A stretch of 40,328 bases of DNA from Candidatus Hydrogenedentota bacterium (GTDB lineage: Bacteria; Hydrogenedentota; Hydrogenedentia; Hydrogenedentales; SLHB01): the NCBI GenBank assembly GCA_013359265.1, contig JABWCD010000015.1:1-40328 (forward strand). The letters run 5' to 3'. Below, piece after piece: positions 1 to 7,981 of this stretch; within the stretch, counting starts at the first letter, position 1; every line of letters starts with the position of its first letter. A program made the position numbers and the translations under genes. The notes under the pieces were generated by a model. It saw only the letters and a list, made by a program, of their open reading frames with translations, was not told where the DNA came from and searched no databases.

Positions 1-70
1 GCCTCGAGCTCGTTAAAATTTGGGAGCTACTCTATAGCATCCCGCAAAGGAGATCGGCCTTCTCATACTA

Positions 71-98
71 TCTCGTAATCGTAATCGTAATCGTAATC
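71..98 (+). repeat. Hexamer array (CGTAAT)n
   Basis: Four successive CGTAAT units lie in the gene-free stretch downstream of tsf. This is the first of about fourteen islands of CGTNNT-type hexamers in the window. No coding or RNA feature is seen between position 1 and the end of tsf apart from this array and the longer repeat that follows it. Confidence 0.8.
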
Positions 99-125
99 GG
101 GAATTCGATCCCAAATCGATCTAGT

Positions 126-272
126 TTAGAGCAATTCAAGTTTGAGCACACCGTCTGTTTCGTGCTCCTGCCCGTGAGTCGTCATCGTACTCGCACTCGA
201 TCCTCGATAAGATCGAGTACGATAACGAGCAGGTGCACGATCACGCGGTGCAGCCGGCCTCGAAACGCTCTA
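126..272 (+). repeat. Left copy of a dispersed inverted repeat with hexamer core
   Basis: This segment begins TTAGAGCAATTC, contains a degenerate CGTNNT core that folds on itself around 190-225, and ends in GCAGCCGGC..CGCTCTA. The same order of blocks is found in reverse complement at 2944-3131. Matching blocks include TTTGAGCACACCGTCTGTTT and GATCGAGTACGATAACGAGC. The other copy carries about 40 extra bases near its middle. The pair brackets tsf, rpsB and the ferredoxin gene. Confidence 0.85.
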
Positions 273-290
273 AAACGGATTTGGCCGTTC

Positions 291-893
291 TTACAGCGCC
301 TCGCCCAACTGGAACCGCGCAAACCGGCGAATCTGGATTTTCTCGCCGATGAGTCCGCTCAACTCCTTCGCGATTTCCTCAATCGTACGATCCGGGTCCT
401 TCACGAACCCCTGCTCCATCAGGCACGATGTCTTATACCACTTCGCCAGCATGCCGTCCGCGATCTTCTCGCACACGTTCGCCGGCTTTCCCGTCTCCGC
501 CGCTTGCTTGACGTAGATGTCCTTCTCCGCGGCAACAACTTCCGCCGGAACGTCTTCCCTGCGCAAGTACTTCGGGTTCGCCGAGCAGATATGCAGGCAC
601 ATGTCCTTGCAGAACTGCTGAAACTTCTCGCCGCGCGCGACGAAATCCGTCTCGCAATTGATTTCCGCCATCACGCCAATCTTGCCGCCCAGGTGGATGT
701 ACGAGGAAACCGCGCCTTCGCTGGCCTCGCGGTCCGCGCGCTTCGCAGCCGACGCCATGCCCTTCTCGCGAAGCCACGTAACGGCCTTATCGAACTCTCC
801 GCTCGTTTCCGTCAAGGCCTGCTTGCAATCCATCATTCCCGCGCCGGTCGCTTCGCGCAGGTCCTTCACCAATTTTGCCGAAATCTCCGCCAT
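291..893 (-). CDS. tsf: Elongation factor Ts (short form)
   Basis: EF-Ts is the nucleotide exchange factor that removes GDP from EF-Tu. The 200-residue product begins with the UBA-like N-terminal domain containing the family motif LREATGAGMMDCKQAL (about residues 13-28). It continues with the core-domain signature INCETDFVAR near residue 80. At 200 residues it resembles the short Thermus-type form rather than the roughly 280-residue enterobacterial form, so part of the core repeat is missing; this is a known family variant. The start is supported by an AGGAGA ribosome binding site inside the end of rpsB, only 3 bp upstream of which rpsB stops, so the two genes are co-transcribed and probably translationally coupled. 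pyrH or frr, which often follow, would lie beyond the left edge. Confidence 0.97.
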   Translation of the reverse strand: MAEISAKLVKDLREATGAGMMDCKQALTETSGEFDKAVTWLREKGMASAAKRADREASEGAVSSYIHLGGKIGVMAEINCETDFVARGEKFQQFCKDMCLHICSANPKYLRREDVPAEVVAAEKDIYVKQAAETGKPANVCEKIADGMLAKWYKTSCLMEQGFVKDPDRTIEEIAKELSGLIGEKIQIRRFARFQLGEAL

Positions 894-896
894 GAA

Positions 897-1748
897 TTAC
901 ATCTCTCCTTCAGACGCTTCGTCGCCCGCGCCCACTTCAACCGTCTCACCGGCCTCGGGTTGCTCTTCCGCCGCTTCCACCGCTTCCGACGCGGCCGCAC
1001 TGCTGCCCGCGGGAATCCGGCGCACGCGCGGACCCTTCGGCGCCTGTTCCGATCGGACCTTTTCAAACTGCGTGCGGCCCTCGATCGCCGCGTCCGCGAT
1101 TACGGAGCAAAACAATCCGACCGCGCGAATCGCGTCGTCGTTGCCGGGAATCGGGATCGGTACGGCATCCGGATCGGCGTTCGTGTCCACCACGCCGATG
1201 CACGTGATGCCCAGACGCTCCGCCTCGCGCACGGCGATCGCCTCCTTCTTCGCGTCGATGACAAACATCACCGTCGGAAGGCTGTCCATGTTCTTGATGC
1301 CGCTCAGGTTCTTGCGCAGCTTGGTCATCTCGCGGCGCAACCGCGCGGCTTCCTTCTTCGAATACTTGTCGAGTTGTCCGGTCGATTCCAGTTCTTCGAG
1401 GCGAATAAGGTTCTTGATACTCGTGCGGATCGTCTCGAAGTTGGTCAGCGTCCCGCCCAGCCAGCGGTTCGTCATGTAATACATGCCGCACCGCGTCGCG
1501 TGCTGCTGAATGGGTTCCTGCGCCTGCTTCTTCGTGCCGACGAACAGCACCGACCCGCCCTGGGCCACGCTGTCACGCACAAACTGGTACGCCTTGTTGA
1601 CCTGCTTCAGCGTTTTCTGCAGGTCGATGATGTAGATTCCATTGCGCTGGCCAAAGATGTAACGCGCCATCTTCGGGTTCCAGCGGCGGGTCTGGTGGCC
1701 GAAATGGATTCCGGCTTCCAGCAGTTGCCTCATGGTGACGACAGGCAT
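897..1748 (-). CDS. rpsB: 30S ribosomal protein S2
   Basis: S2 is a component of the small ribosomal subunit. The 283-residue product carries the S2 signatures [19 protein letters not shown] near the N-terminus, WLGGTLTNF around residue 95, and the region ending in [20 protein letters not shown] around residues 190-210. The last 40 or so residues are an acidic Ala/Glu-rich tail, a common lineage-specific extension. A GGGAGAAG ribosome binding site precedes the ATG. The gene heads the rpsB-tsf pair. A nested hairpin lies 28-100 nt upstream of the start and could be a leader element (see separate entry). Confidence 0.98.
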   Translation of the reverse strand: MPVVTMRQLLEAGIHFGHQTRRWNPKMARYIFGQRNGIYIIDLQKTLKQVNKAYQFVRDSVAQGGSVLFVGTKKQAQEPIQQHATRCGMYYMTNRWLGGTLTNFETIRTSIKNLIRLEELESTGQLDKYSKKEAARLRREMTKLRKNLSGIKNMDSLPTVMFVIDAKKEAIAVREAERLGITCIGVVDTNADPDAVPIPIPGNDDAIRAVGLFCSVIADAAIEGRTQFEKVRSEQAPKGPRVRRIPAGSSAAASEAVEAAEEQPEAGETVEVGAGDEASEGEM

Positions 1749-1775
1749 GGTTCTTCTCCCTTCGGGTTACGCCTC

Positions 1776-1848
1776 GGGGCCCCACGGCAACACCCTCCGT
1801 AGCCTCGGCGTAGGAGGGCACCCTGTCCGTGTTATGAGGGCGGGCCCC
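1776..1848 (-). promoter_or_regulatory. Nested hairpin in the rpsB 5' leader
   Basis: Three nested complementary arms are visible: GGGGCCC 1776-1782 with 1842-1848, CACGG 1783-1787 with 1827-1831, and CCCTCC 1793-1798 with 1813-1818. They give a structured element of about 73 nt ending 28 nt before the rpsB start. Autoregulation of rpsB by S2 through leader RNA is known in other bacteria, so a regulatory role is possible. The inner arm (CCTCCGTAGCCTCGGCGTAGGAGG) also resembles the palindromic CCTCCGNAGC repeats around 3980 and 4310, so it may be a repeat insertion instead. Confidence 0.4.
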
Positions 1849-2405
1849 TGTGAATTTGGAAACAATCAAGGTTAGCATAACGCCTTGTGCGGAGGCAAAT
1901 AAGCGATTCCGCGACGCGACATCGGCGCACCGGCAAGACGCCGCAGCCAAATGCGGTGGGGCAGAACCCAGTCGTGGGGCTACTCCGCAAGGGGGGGCGC
2001 ACGATTCGCGGCAATCACACCAGTTATGCGGCCACCAGAATCGAACTAATCTACAAGTAAGAGACGTGCTGCTCTCGTCTCGTGCTCGTGCCGCTCAGAA
2101 AATGAACGATTCGTCCCGCGCGCCTAAGGCGCAACGCAACCCTAGCCAGGGGCATCGCCCCTGGAAAATGTCCATGCCCCTGTCACGGCGCGCTGAAAGC
2201 GCACCGCTCAAGTCTTTATAATCTCAGGGAGAACTCTGTTCATGACGACTCGTAATCGTGCGGCTCGGCGAATCGCAATCGATTGAAGCCCTGACTCCTG
2301 ACTCCCGATGCCCTCTTCCTTTCATTTGAGATTTCAAATCTGAAATCTGAGATTCCTCTTCCGAAGGCGGCACTGGAAGCGCCATCAGGAACAAATGAGA
2401 TGGAC
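1849..2405. repeat. Gene-free repeat-rich spacer
   Basis: No convincing gene was found here. The spacer holds several small palindromes: CCAGGGGC 2146-2153 with GCCCCTGG 2157-2164 (3-nt loop) inside a block of CGCGCC..GGCGC motifs (about 2115-2205), and GATTTCA..TGAAATC around 2333-2350. Weak hexamer-like CTCGTGCTCGTG sequence occurs at about 2066-2092. The open frames across this area consist of repeat sequence. Confidence 0.6.
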
Positions 2406-2410
2406 CGTGT

Positions 2411-2749
2411 CTACCGGCTGGCCGGGCTGCGGTCGAGCTCGCCGATCTTGCCTTCCTTTTCCTTGTATTCTTCGGCGGTGGGAAGGGCCTCGCCCGTCTC
2501 GTTAATGACGGGCCAATCCGCCGCGAGTTCTTTGTTCAATTCGACCCAGTTCGACCACTTGTCGGGCAAGTCCTCCTCCGGATAGATCGCATGCACCGGA
2601 CACTCATCGACGCATGCGCCGCAGTCGATGCATTCGTCGGGATCGATAACGAGCATGTTCGCGCCTTCGTGAAAGCAGTCAACGGGGCACACCGCCACGC
2701 AGTCCGTGTACTTACACTTGATGCATGGTTCGGCGACGATATGGGCCAT
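2411..2749 (-). CDS. Seven-iron ferredoxin (FdI type)
   Basis: A small cytosolic electron carrier of 112 residues. Cysteine spacing matches the Azotobacter FdI family: C9, C17, C21 followed by Pro, then C40-x2-C43-x2-C46-x3-C50-Pro. By family knowledge C9, C17 and C50 hold a 3Fe-4S cluster and C21, C40, C43 and C46 hold a 4Fe-4S cluster. C12 and C25 match additional cysteines of FdI. The long C-terminal tail ([18 protein letters not shown] onward) is also typical. The frame is open upstream to 3115, but that extension is repeat DNA. The start at 2749 is chosen because it gives the usual family N-terminus and follows an AGGAGA site. It is a single-gene unit; its redox partner cannot be told from the neighbours. 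Confidence 0.95.
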   Translation of the reverse strand: MAHIVAEPCIKCKYTDCVAVCPVDCFHEGANMLVIDPDECIDCGACVDECPVHAIYPEEDLPDKWSNWVELNKELAADWPVINETGEALPTAEEYKEKEGKIGELDRSPASR

Positions 2750-2943
2750 GGAATTGTCTCCTGTAAACGCCTCGTAACGCTGGAGTAAGGTGGTGCGCCG
2801 CCCAAGTTTCGCGGTGCGATCCGACCCAAGCCCAACTCCCTGAAAGCGATAGAAGTAGCATTCCGAGGGGGCGGGTGTCAAGGCGGCGCTCTGACACAGA
2901 CATTCATTCCTGGTAGCTCCGAAAACGGAATGTTCCGTGCTGA

Positions 2944-3131
2944 TAGAGCGTCCCACGGCCGGCTGCACCGCGTGCTCGTGCGCCTGCTCGTTATCGTACT
3001 CGATCTTTTCGAGTATCGAGTGCGAGTACGAACCTCCTTTGCCCTCCGAAGCAGCAGACCTGCCTGGGACAGGTGACGACTCACGGCAGAAGCGCCAAAC
3101 AGACGGTGTGCTCAAACGTGAATTGCTCTAA
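2944..3131 (-). repeat. Right copy of the dispersed inverted repeat
   Basis: Reverse-complement counterpart of 126-272, with the same block order: CGCTCTA, GCCGGCTGCACCGCG, a hexamer core at about 2966-3035, then AAACAGACGGTGTGCTCAAA and GAATTGCTCTAA. It has an extra segment around 3035-3080 containing CCTCCGAAGC and a small palindrome (CCTGCCTGGGACAGG). It lies between the ferredoxin gene and the promoter of the next gene. The remaining spacer, 2750-2943, shows no gene. Confidence 0.85.
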
Positions 3132-3152
3132 TAATGCGCCGCTCGGTTGCGT

Positions 3153-3181
3153 TTGCACCGGACGCCGGGCGCCGTTAGAAT
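3153..3181 (+). promoter_or_regulatory. Sigma-70-type promoter for the prepilin-like gene
   Basis: TTGCAC at 3153-3158 and TAGAAT at 3176-3181 are separated by 17 bp, close to the consensus. The predicted transcription start is near 3188, about 30 nt before the ATG at 3218. Confidence 0.7.
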
Positions 3182-3217
3182 AGTTCTCTCTGTCATTCTT
3201 CCCGGTGCAACGTATTC

Positions 3218-3919
3218 ATGGTAAACACTGACCGACGTCATATCTCCGGCTTTACGCTGCTGGAGTTGATCGTGACCATTGCGATCATATCCATCCTTTT
3301 CGCGCTCCTGTTGCCGGCGCTGTCGCGGGCGCGCGAGGCGGCATGGCGCGCAAACTGCACGAACAACCTGCGCCAGATTGGCATCGCGTTCGAACTCTAT
3401 GCCTTGGAGAACAGGGAACGGTATCCGGCCGCGTCCGACCCCGTCAGCACCAGTCCGTTTTACTGGCTGTGGATGGGCCGAGGGTGGCGGACTAAGATAG
3501 CGGAGTATGTCCCGGGCGACAAGGAAAACCCGGGCGTCTTCTGGTGCCCGAGGGACCCGACGGCGGAATCGGACTACGAGAGCACGTCCTACGCGTACTC
3601 GATGGCGTTCTACCACTCGCCGGACCAAATCAACGAAATGGATAGCGTGTCCGACAACTATTCGAATCCGGTGAAAACGAAACCGCAAACGATGGCCTCT
3701 GTACGAAATCCATCCAAGAAGGTCTTGGTTGGCGAATGGTTCGCCAATCACACCGCCTGGGAGAATGACCAGGGCTGGTTTGGACTGGGCGGCAAACGCT
3801 TGTATCTGTTCGCGGACGGACACGTCGAGTACTTGGACTCGAGCCAGATCAAAGTGTCAAACGACGGCCTGCGAAACCCAAACCTGACGAAGGACGGAAT
3901 CGCCGGGTCGGATATCTAG
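3218..3919 (+). CDS. Prepilin-like protein with type IV N-terminal signal and DGHVE motif
   Basis: Likely an envelope protein processed by prepilin peptidase. Residues 11-30 contain the cleavage/methylation motif [18 protein letters not shown], with cleavage predicted after Gly11 and Glu at position 5 of the mature protein. The sequence then runs [24 protein letters not shown], the usual start of the large prepilin-like family of PVC-type bacteria, and ends with [11 protein letters not shown], the H-X9-DG-type C-terminal motif. At 233 residues it is of normal length. The individual roles of these proteins are poorly known; many seem to be secreted surface proteins rather than true pilins. It stands alone behind its own promoter, with no secretion genes adjacent. 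Confidence 0.9.
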   Translation: MVNTDRRHISGFTLLELIVTIAIISILFALLLPALSRAREAAWRANCTNNLRQIGIAFELYALENRERYPAASDPVSTSPFYWLWMGRGWRTKIAEYVPGDKENPGVFWCPRDPTAESDYESTSYAYSMAFYHSPDQINEMDSVSDNYSNPVKTKPQTMASVRNPSKKVLVGEWFANHTAWENDQGWFGLGGKRLYLFADGHVEYLDSSQIKVSNDGLRNPNLTKDGIAGSDI

Positions 3920-3971
3920 GGTCTCCAGCGTCGCAAGTCTGAAATGCGCACCGTTTGTCCTGCTTCTGCTA

Positions 3972-4061
3972 GTGACTTGTCCTCCGAAGCCAATCGGGCG
4001 AAAGAGGATCGTGCTCGTGACTTGTCCTCCGAAGCCAATCAGGCGAAGGAGGATCGCGCTC
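3972..4061 (+). repeat. 45-bp direct tandem repeat, two copies
   Basis: Units at 3972-4016 and 4017-4061 share GTGACTTGTCCTCCGAAGCC, AATC.GGCGAA and GAGGATCG. Each contains the CCTCCGAAGC block also seen in the palindromic repeats near 4310 and 4450. The second copy runs straight into the hexamer array that follows. Confidence 0.8.
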
Positions 4062-4136
4062 CCGCTCGTGCTCGTGCTCGCGCTCCCGCTCGTGCTCGTG
4101 CTCGTGCTCGTAATCGTACTCGTAATCGAGCACTCG
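4053..4136 (+). repeat. Hexamer array (CGTGCT/CGTAAT)
   Basis: About fourteen consecutive six-base units, first CGCTCC/CGTGCT and then CGTAAT/CGTACT. This is one of the longest arrays in the window. In the plus frames it would encode Leu-Val or Arg-Ala runs, so open frames across it are not evidence for a gene. Confidence 0.85.
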
Positions 4137-4213
4137 AACTCCCGCACAACGTCTATCGCCGCTCGACTTCTCGATCAGACTTAGGATTCATAACACCTGT
4201 CGACCATTCCCTA

Positions 4214-4503
4214 CAATCTCGCGGGTCATCGTAGCGCCCGGTCTCCGTGCCGGGCGGTATTCGGGACTGACACCAACTTTCGCGCAGGCTTCGCGGCTTG
4301 TCCTCCGCAGCTTTAGCGAAGGAGGAAGCGAAACTCGGTGTCTGCCCCTCCTGGCTCATACAATCTTGCGGGTCATCGTAGCGCCCGGTCTCCGTGCCGG
4401 GCGGTATTCGGGACTGACACCAACTTTCGCGCAGGCTTCGCGGCTTGTCCTCCGTAGCTTTAGCGAAGGACGAAGCGAAACTCGGTGTCTGTCCCTCCTG
4501 GCT
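4214..4503. repeat. 147-bp tandem duplication with internal hairpins
   Basis: Two direct copies start at CAATCTCGCGGG (4214) and CAATCTTGCGGG (4361) and are nearly identical. Each holds a strong hairpin (GCCCGG..CCGGGC) and a second palindromic block CCTCCG[C/T]AGCTTTAGCGAAGGA. The second copy runs up to the stop codon of the minus-strand gene ending at 4502, so the hairpins could act as a transcription stop for that gene. Confidence 0.85.
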
Positions 4504-6370
4504 ACTTGTCCGCGAAGTGGCCTGCAAACATTGCCGCCGCCGGCCCGTCGAACACCGCGCGCTTAACCTTTCCCCAGGTCATTTGATCACCGACGTTATA
4601 ATAAAGATACGTCTTTCCCCCCCACTCCAGGATGTCCACGTCGGACGCGTTGACGCCTTCGTCATCGAGATTGGGCGTGAGCACCGGATTCGACTTGGCG
4701 AGTTCCCACGTGACGAGATCGCGCGACCGCGCAATGAACGATTCAAAGAACCACCGCGGAGTGCGGTGCTCGAGATAGATCATGTAGTAAAAGCCGTCCG
4801 CGAAGCGGATGCACGGGCAAGCAGTGTAACGGTCGGTTCCGAAGATCGCGTTAGGAACCTTCGTCCACGTCATCAAGTCTTTCGAGGCCGCGAATTTCAC
4901 GGTGAACGCGGGGTATTTCGAATCGTTGGTTTCGTAAGCCATGACAAATCCGTCCGGCCCGGCGCAAACACTCGAATTAAAGAGGTGTTCCGCTTCCTGC
5001 TGGATCACCACACGCTGTTGCCAATCCTTCAAGTCCTTCGACCAGAACACGGTCACGTCGTTCCAATCCTTGTTTTCGTTCCGCGACGCAAACGCGTAGA
5101 ACGTGTCATCGTGTACCAAAGCGCAGGGCAGGCCGTAGCCTTCTGCGAATCGCGCAAGTACTTCGCGGGATTCCGTATCCCGGATTTCGAGGAAGTGATC
5201 TTTAGATTCGCCGCCGCTGGCCGGCCGGACGCCTTCGAGAATTACGGGCCGGCCATTCCAGACTTCCGGGGACACTTCGACCATGTTGGGGATTTCGATG
5301 GATTCCTTGGTGAGAACGCGCGACGGGATCGGAGCGATACGAGGAAGCACGGTCTGAAAAGTCTCCAACGGCCACGCGCCGAGCGCGATTATGCCGTCGG
5401 GGACCGATTGCTCGTACTGCACGTACGCGCGCACGGACCCCGCGATCGAGTACGTAACTTCGCCCTCCTTCGCGCCGAACACTTTGTACCCCATCAACGT
5501 GCAGTCTTCGAGATCGACGTGCATCAGCTTGCCGTCGATGGATGCGTAGATAATGCCGCTGCTCGGTGTGCCGCGGGGTTGCGAAAAATTCAGCGATACA
5601 AGCCTCGAGTTCTTCAGCTTGATGCGCGAATAAGTCGTGAAACCGGGATTGCCGGATTGCAGGGCGTTGTCCGGGCCGACGAGCGTGCAGTCCTCGAAGA
5701 AGATGTCCGGACGTTCGGGCTTGGCCTCGTTTTCCGCGCGCACGTAGGCGCCCGCGGCGTCGCCCCACCAATCAAGACACCAGAGCTGACACCGGCGGAA
5801 CACGATGGGTTCGTCATGCCGCGCGAGGAAGTGTGCTGCGCCGCCGCCGAACGCGCGGCCGATTCCCACGCTGTCTTCCACAACGACCGTGAATGGCTCG
5901 ATCTTCGGTGGCAGGTCCCAGAAAAGACCGGCGTCGCCGCCCGTGGTGTAAAGCCGTTTCACGATCCAGCGGTCCCACACCACGCCGGAGTATTCCGGGT
6001 TGGCTTTGAAGGGGCTCCACCAGTCAACGGCCTGAAGCCCTCTCTTGGGATCGCTCGAATCGATCACGGCGTAGCCGGTCGCGCCCGAGCCGAGACTGCC
6101 GTCGTAGTCGGACTCGATAATGTTGTAGTTGTCCTTCGCGCCTCTGTAAGCGGGATAGAGGTTGGCCTCGAGGTACGTGTCCGGACGAATCACGATGCGA
6201 TGACCGCCTGTGTCGTCGGGTACCGCGTCCAACGCGCGCTGTACCGACGTGAATGCTCCGGCCCACGATGCGCCGTCGGAGTTGTCACCCAGTTTCGAGA
6301 CGTAGATAGTCGCTGCGTTGGACTGGTGGACAAGCACGAAGAGCGCGGCAAAACGCCAAATGTAATTCAT
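4502..6370 (-). CDS. Secreted beta-helix plus glycosidase-like beta-propeller protein
   Basis: A protein of 622 residues that looks exported. The start at 6370 gives a signal peptide (NYIWRFAALFVLVHQSNAA, cleavage about residue 20); the frame extends another 20 codons upstream without a better start. Residues 20-330 follow the pattern of a right-handed parallel beta-helix (DUF1565/polysaccharide-lyase-like: SVQRALDAVPDD, repeated 'EDCTLVG', 'LKNSRLVS', 'EDCTLMG' turns). Residues 370-620 resemble a five-bladed GH43/GH117-like propeller, with blade motifs WSKDLKDWQ, AASKDLMTWTKVPN and ARSRDLVTWELA. Substrate and catalytic residues cannot be assigned. Such proteins usually act on extracellular polysaccharides. 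The gene stands alone, with a possible promoter at 6432-6460. Confidence 0.8.
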   Translation of the reverse strand: MNYIWRFAALFVLVHQSNAATIYVSKLGDNSDGASWAGAFTSVQRALDAVPDDTGGHRIVIRPDTYLEANLYPAYRGAKDNYNIIESDYDGSLGSGATGYAVIDSSDPKRGLQAVDWWSPFKANPEYSGVVWDRWIVKRLYTTGGDAGLFWDLPPKIEPFTVVVEDSVGIGRAFGGGAAHFLARHDEPIVFRRCQLWCLDWWGDAAGAYVRAENEAKPERPDIFFEDCTLVGPDNALQSGNPGFTTYSRIKLKNSRLVSLNFSQPRGTPSSGIIYASIDGKLMHVDLEDCTLMGYKVFGAKEGEVTYSIAGSVRAYVQYEQSVPDGIIALGAWPLETFQTVLPRIAPIPSRVLTKESIEIPNMVEVSPEVWNGRPVILEGVRPASGGESKDHFLEIRDTESREVLARFAEGYGLPCALVHDDTFYAFASRNENKDWNDVTVFWSKDLKDWQQRVVIQQEAEHLFNSSVCAGPDGFVMAYETNDSKYPAFTVKFAASKDLMTWTKVPNAIFGTDRYTACPCIRFADGFYYMIYLEHRTPRWFFESFIARSRDLVTWELAKSNPVLTPNLDDEGVNASDVDILEWGGKTYLYYNVGDQMTWGKVKRAVFDGPAAAMFAGHFADK

Positions 6371-6431
6371 GGTCAGTGAGTCTCCATCCGAGGTTTCCCC
6401 AAAGCGCGGCGCCTGTTTGCGCTCCCGCAAG

Positions 6432-6460
6432 TTTATAGCCGAAACCGGTGCAAGTGGAAA
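6432..6460 (-). promoter_or_regulatory. Possible promoter for the beta-helix/propeller gene
   Basis: On the minus strand, TTTCCA (6455-6460) and TATAAA (6432-6437) are 17 bp apart. The -10 box is good, the -35 box weak. The predicted leader is about 55 nt. Confidence 0.35.
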
Positions 6461-6560
6461 TGTCTATCAGCGCAATTCGAATCCGGTGCAGACAAGATTC
6501 CGGATGGACCGCGGTGATATCATTGAAGGTTAGGTTAGTCCTTCTGAAGGCGCGGCGCAT

Positions 6561-7250
6561 ATGAAGACCACAGCAGAGCGATCAGGCAATCAAGTCACGT
6601 CCGACCCGGCGCTCACCGTAACGGAGATATACAAATCCGTCCAGGGCGAATCGACATGGGTCGGGTTGCCCTGCATCTTCGTGCGGCTAACGGGATGTAA
6701 CTTGCGGTGCGTGTGGTGCGACACGGAGTACGCGTTCTACGGCGGCGCAAAAAAGACAGTCGACGAGATTCTCGAGGAGTGTGTCGCGCTCGACTGTTCG
6801 CTGGTCGAGATTACCGGCGGTGAACCGCTCCTGCAGAAACATTGCGGGACGCTGGCGAAGGCGCTGCTGGACCGCGGTTTTACCGTCCTGTGCGAGACGA
6901 GCGGGGCGCTCCCAATCGACCGGTTGCCGGGGGATGTCGTCAAGATCATGGACTTGAAGTGCCCCGGCAGCGGCGAGGCGGATAAGAACGACTGGTCGAA
7001 CATCGACCGGTTGTCCGCACGGGACGAAGTGAAATTTGTCATTGCCGACCGCGCGGATTACGAGTGGGGCCGGGACGTCGTGCGGCGGTACGACCTGGCG
7101 CACAAGTGCCATCAGGTGTTGTTCTCGCCCGTATTTGGCTCGGTCGAGGCCAAGGCGCTGGTGGAATGGATTCTTGCGGACAAGCTGCCCGTGCGGTTCC
7201 AGTTGCAGTTGCACAAATTCGTCTGGCCGCCGGACCAAAAGGGCGTCTAG
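6561..7250 (+). CDS. queE: 7-carboxy-7-deazaguanine synthase
   Basis: QueE is a radical-SAM enzyme that contracts 6-carboxytetrahydropterin to 7-carboxy-7-deazaguanine, an early step to queuosine and other 7-deazapurines. The 229-residue product has the expected IYKSVQGES substrate-binding start (about residue 23) and the cluster motif C46-x3-C50-x2-C53 (CNLRCVWC). The SAM-binding ITGGEPLLQ segment is near residue 85, followed by CETSG and the late KFVWPP motif. The next gene encodes the preceding enzyme of the pathway and starts directly at the stop codon (TAG ATG), so the two form an operon. No preQ1 riboswitch was recognised in the 190 bp upstream, and queC and queF are not in the window. 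Confidence 0.95.
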   Translation: MKTTAERSGNQVTSDPALTVTEIYKSVQGESTWVGLPCIFVRLTGCNLRCVWCDTEYAFYGGAKKTVDEILEECVALDCSLVEITGGEPLLQKHCGTLAKALLDRGFTVLCETSGALPIDRLPGDVVKIMDLKCPGSGEADKNDWSNIDRLSARDEVKFVIADRADYEWGRDVVRRYDLAHKCHQVLFSPVFGSVEAKALVEWILADKLPVRFQLQLHKFVWPPDQKGV

Positions 7251-7931
7251 ATGCGCGTCGAATTGATCAAAACCTTCCAGTTCGAGGCGGCGCATGCGCG
7301 TGGCGGAAAATTGCACGGGCATAGCTACGTTGTCGATATCAAGTGCGCGGGCGACTGCGACGATCAACTCGGTTGGCTCGTGGATTACGGCGAAATTACG
7401 GACGCGTTCGATCCCATCTACCGCGCGCTGGACCATCGGCGCCTCGAGGATGTGGACGGGCTGACGGAATCGTCGCTTGCCGGCGTCGAACGGTGGTTGA
7501 CCGCGCGCCTAACAGGCCTTATACCGTTTTTCGATTCGGTGCGCGTGCGCATCGCAGGCGATTGCGTGTTCACACCGATGCGCATTGAAACTGCCGATGC
7601 GTTCGGCGAACCGGCGCGCATCCGTTTCGGGTTCGAGTCCGCGCACTTCCTTCCGAACGTGCCGCTCGAACACAAGTGCCGGCGCATGCACGGGCACAGC
7701 TTTCGGGTGGAAGTTGCGGCAAATCGATTGAACGAGTTGGAGCCACACCTGCGCGCGGTCTATGATGCGCTCGATCGGCGGTGTCTGAACGAGATTGCTG
7801 GGTTGGAGAACGCCACGTCGGAACAAGTGGCGCGGTGGATATGGAATTGTCTCGCGCCGCGCTCGTGCGAATTGGGATCGGTGACCGTGGCGGAGACGTG
7901 CACGGCGCGGTGTGTGTACCGCGGGGAATGA
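7251..7931 (+). CDS. queD: Tandem-fused 6-carboxytetrahydropterin synthase (QueD-like, two domains)
   Basis: QueD converts dihydroneopterin triphosphate to 6-carboxytetrahydropterin, the QueE substrate. Normal QueD/PTPS proteins are about 120-140 residues; this one has 226 and contains two PTPS domains. Domain 1 (1-105) has zinc-type histidines H15, H22 and H24 and the D61-H62 pair (ALDHRRL), but no Cys in the zinc loop and no pterin Glu near 102 (VRVRIAGD). Domain 2 (123-226) has H132, H147 and H149, the loop Cys C143 (HKCRRMHGH) and Glu E215 (VTVAET), but Arg replaces the His of the Asp-His pair (D175-R176). In PTPS the Cys and the Asp-His pair come from different subunits, so the two domains could together make one complete site. 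That pairing is my inference; membership of the family and pathway context are strong. Confidence 0.9.
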   Translation: MRVELIKTFQFEAAHARGGKLHGHSYVVDIKCAGDCDDQLGWLVDYGEITDAFDPIYRALDHRRLEDVDGLTESSLAGVERWLTARLTGLIPFFDSVRVRIAGDCVFTPMRIETADAFGEPARIRFGFESAHFLPNVPLEHKCRRMHGHSFRVEVAANRLNELEPHLRAVYDALDRRCLNEIAGLENATSEQVARWIWNCLAPRSCELGSVTVAETCTARCVYRGE

Positions 7932-7981
7932 AAAGGACGTGAGGGACCTACACTAACGGCGGACGGAGGAGATCGGTCCTG

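Noticed and set aside
162-1802. Long plus-strand open frame over rpsB and tsf
   Set aside because: Both minus-strand genes are unmistakable; the plus frame is Arg/Leu-rich and unlike any family.
6371-6560. preQ1 riboswitch ahead of queE
   Set aside because: No compact preQ1 aptamer pattern could be recognised in the leader; the region also serves the divergent gene.
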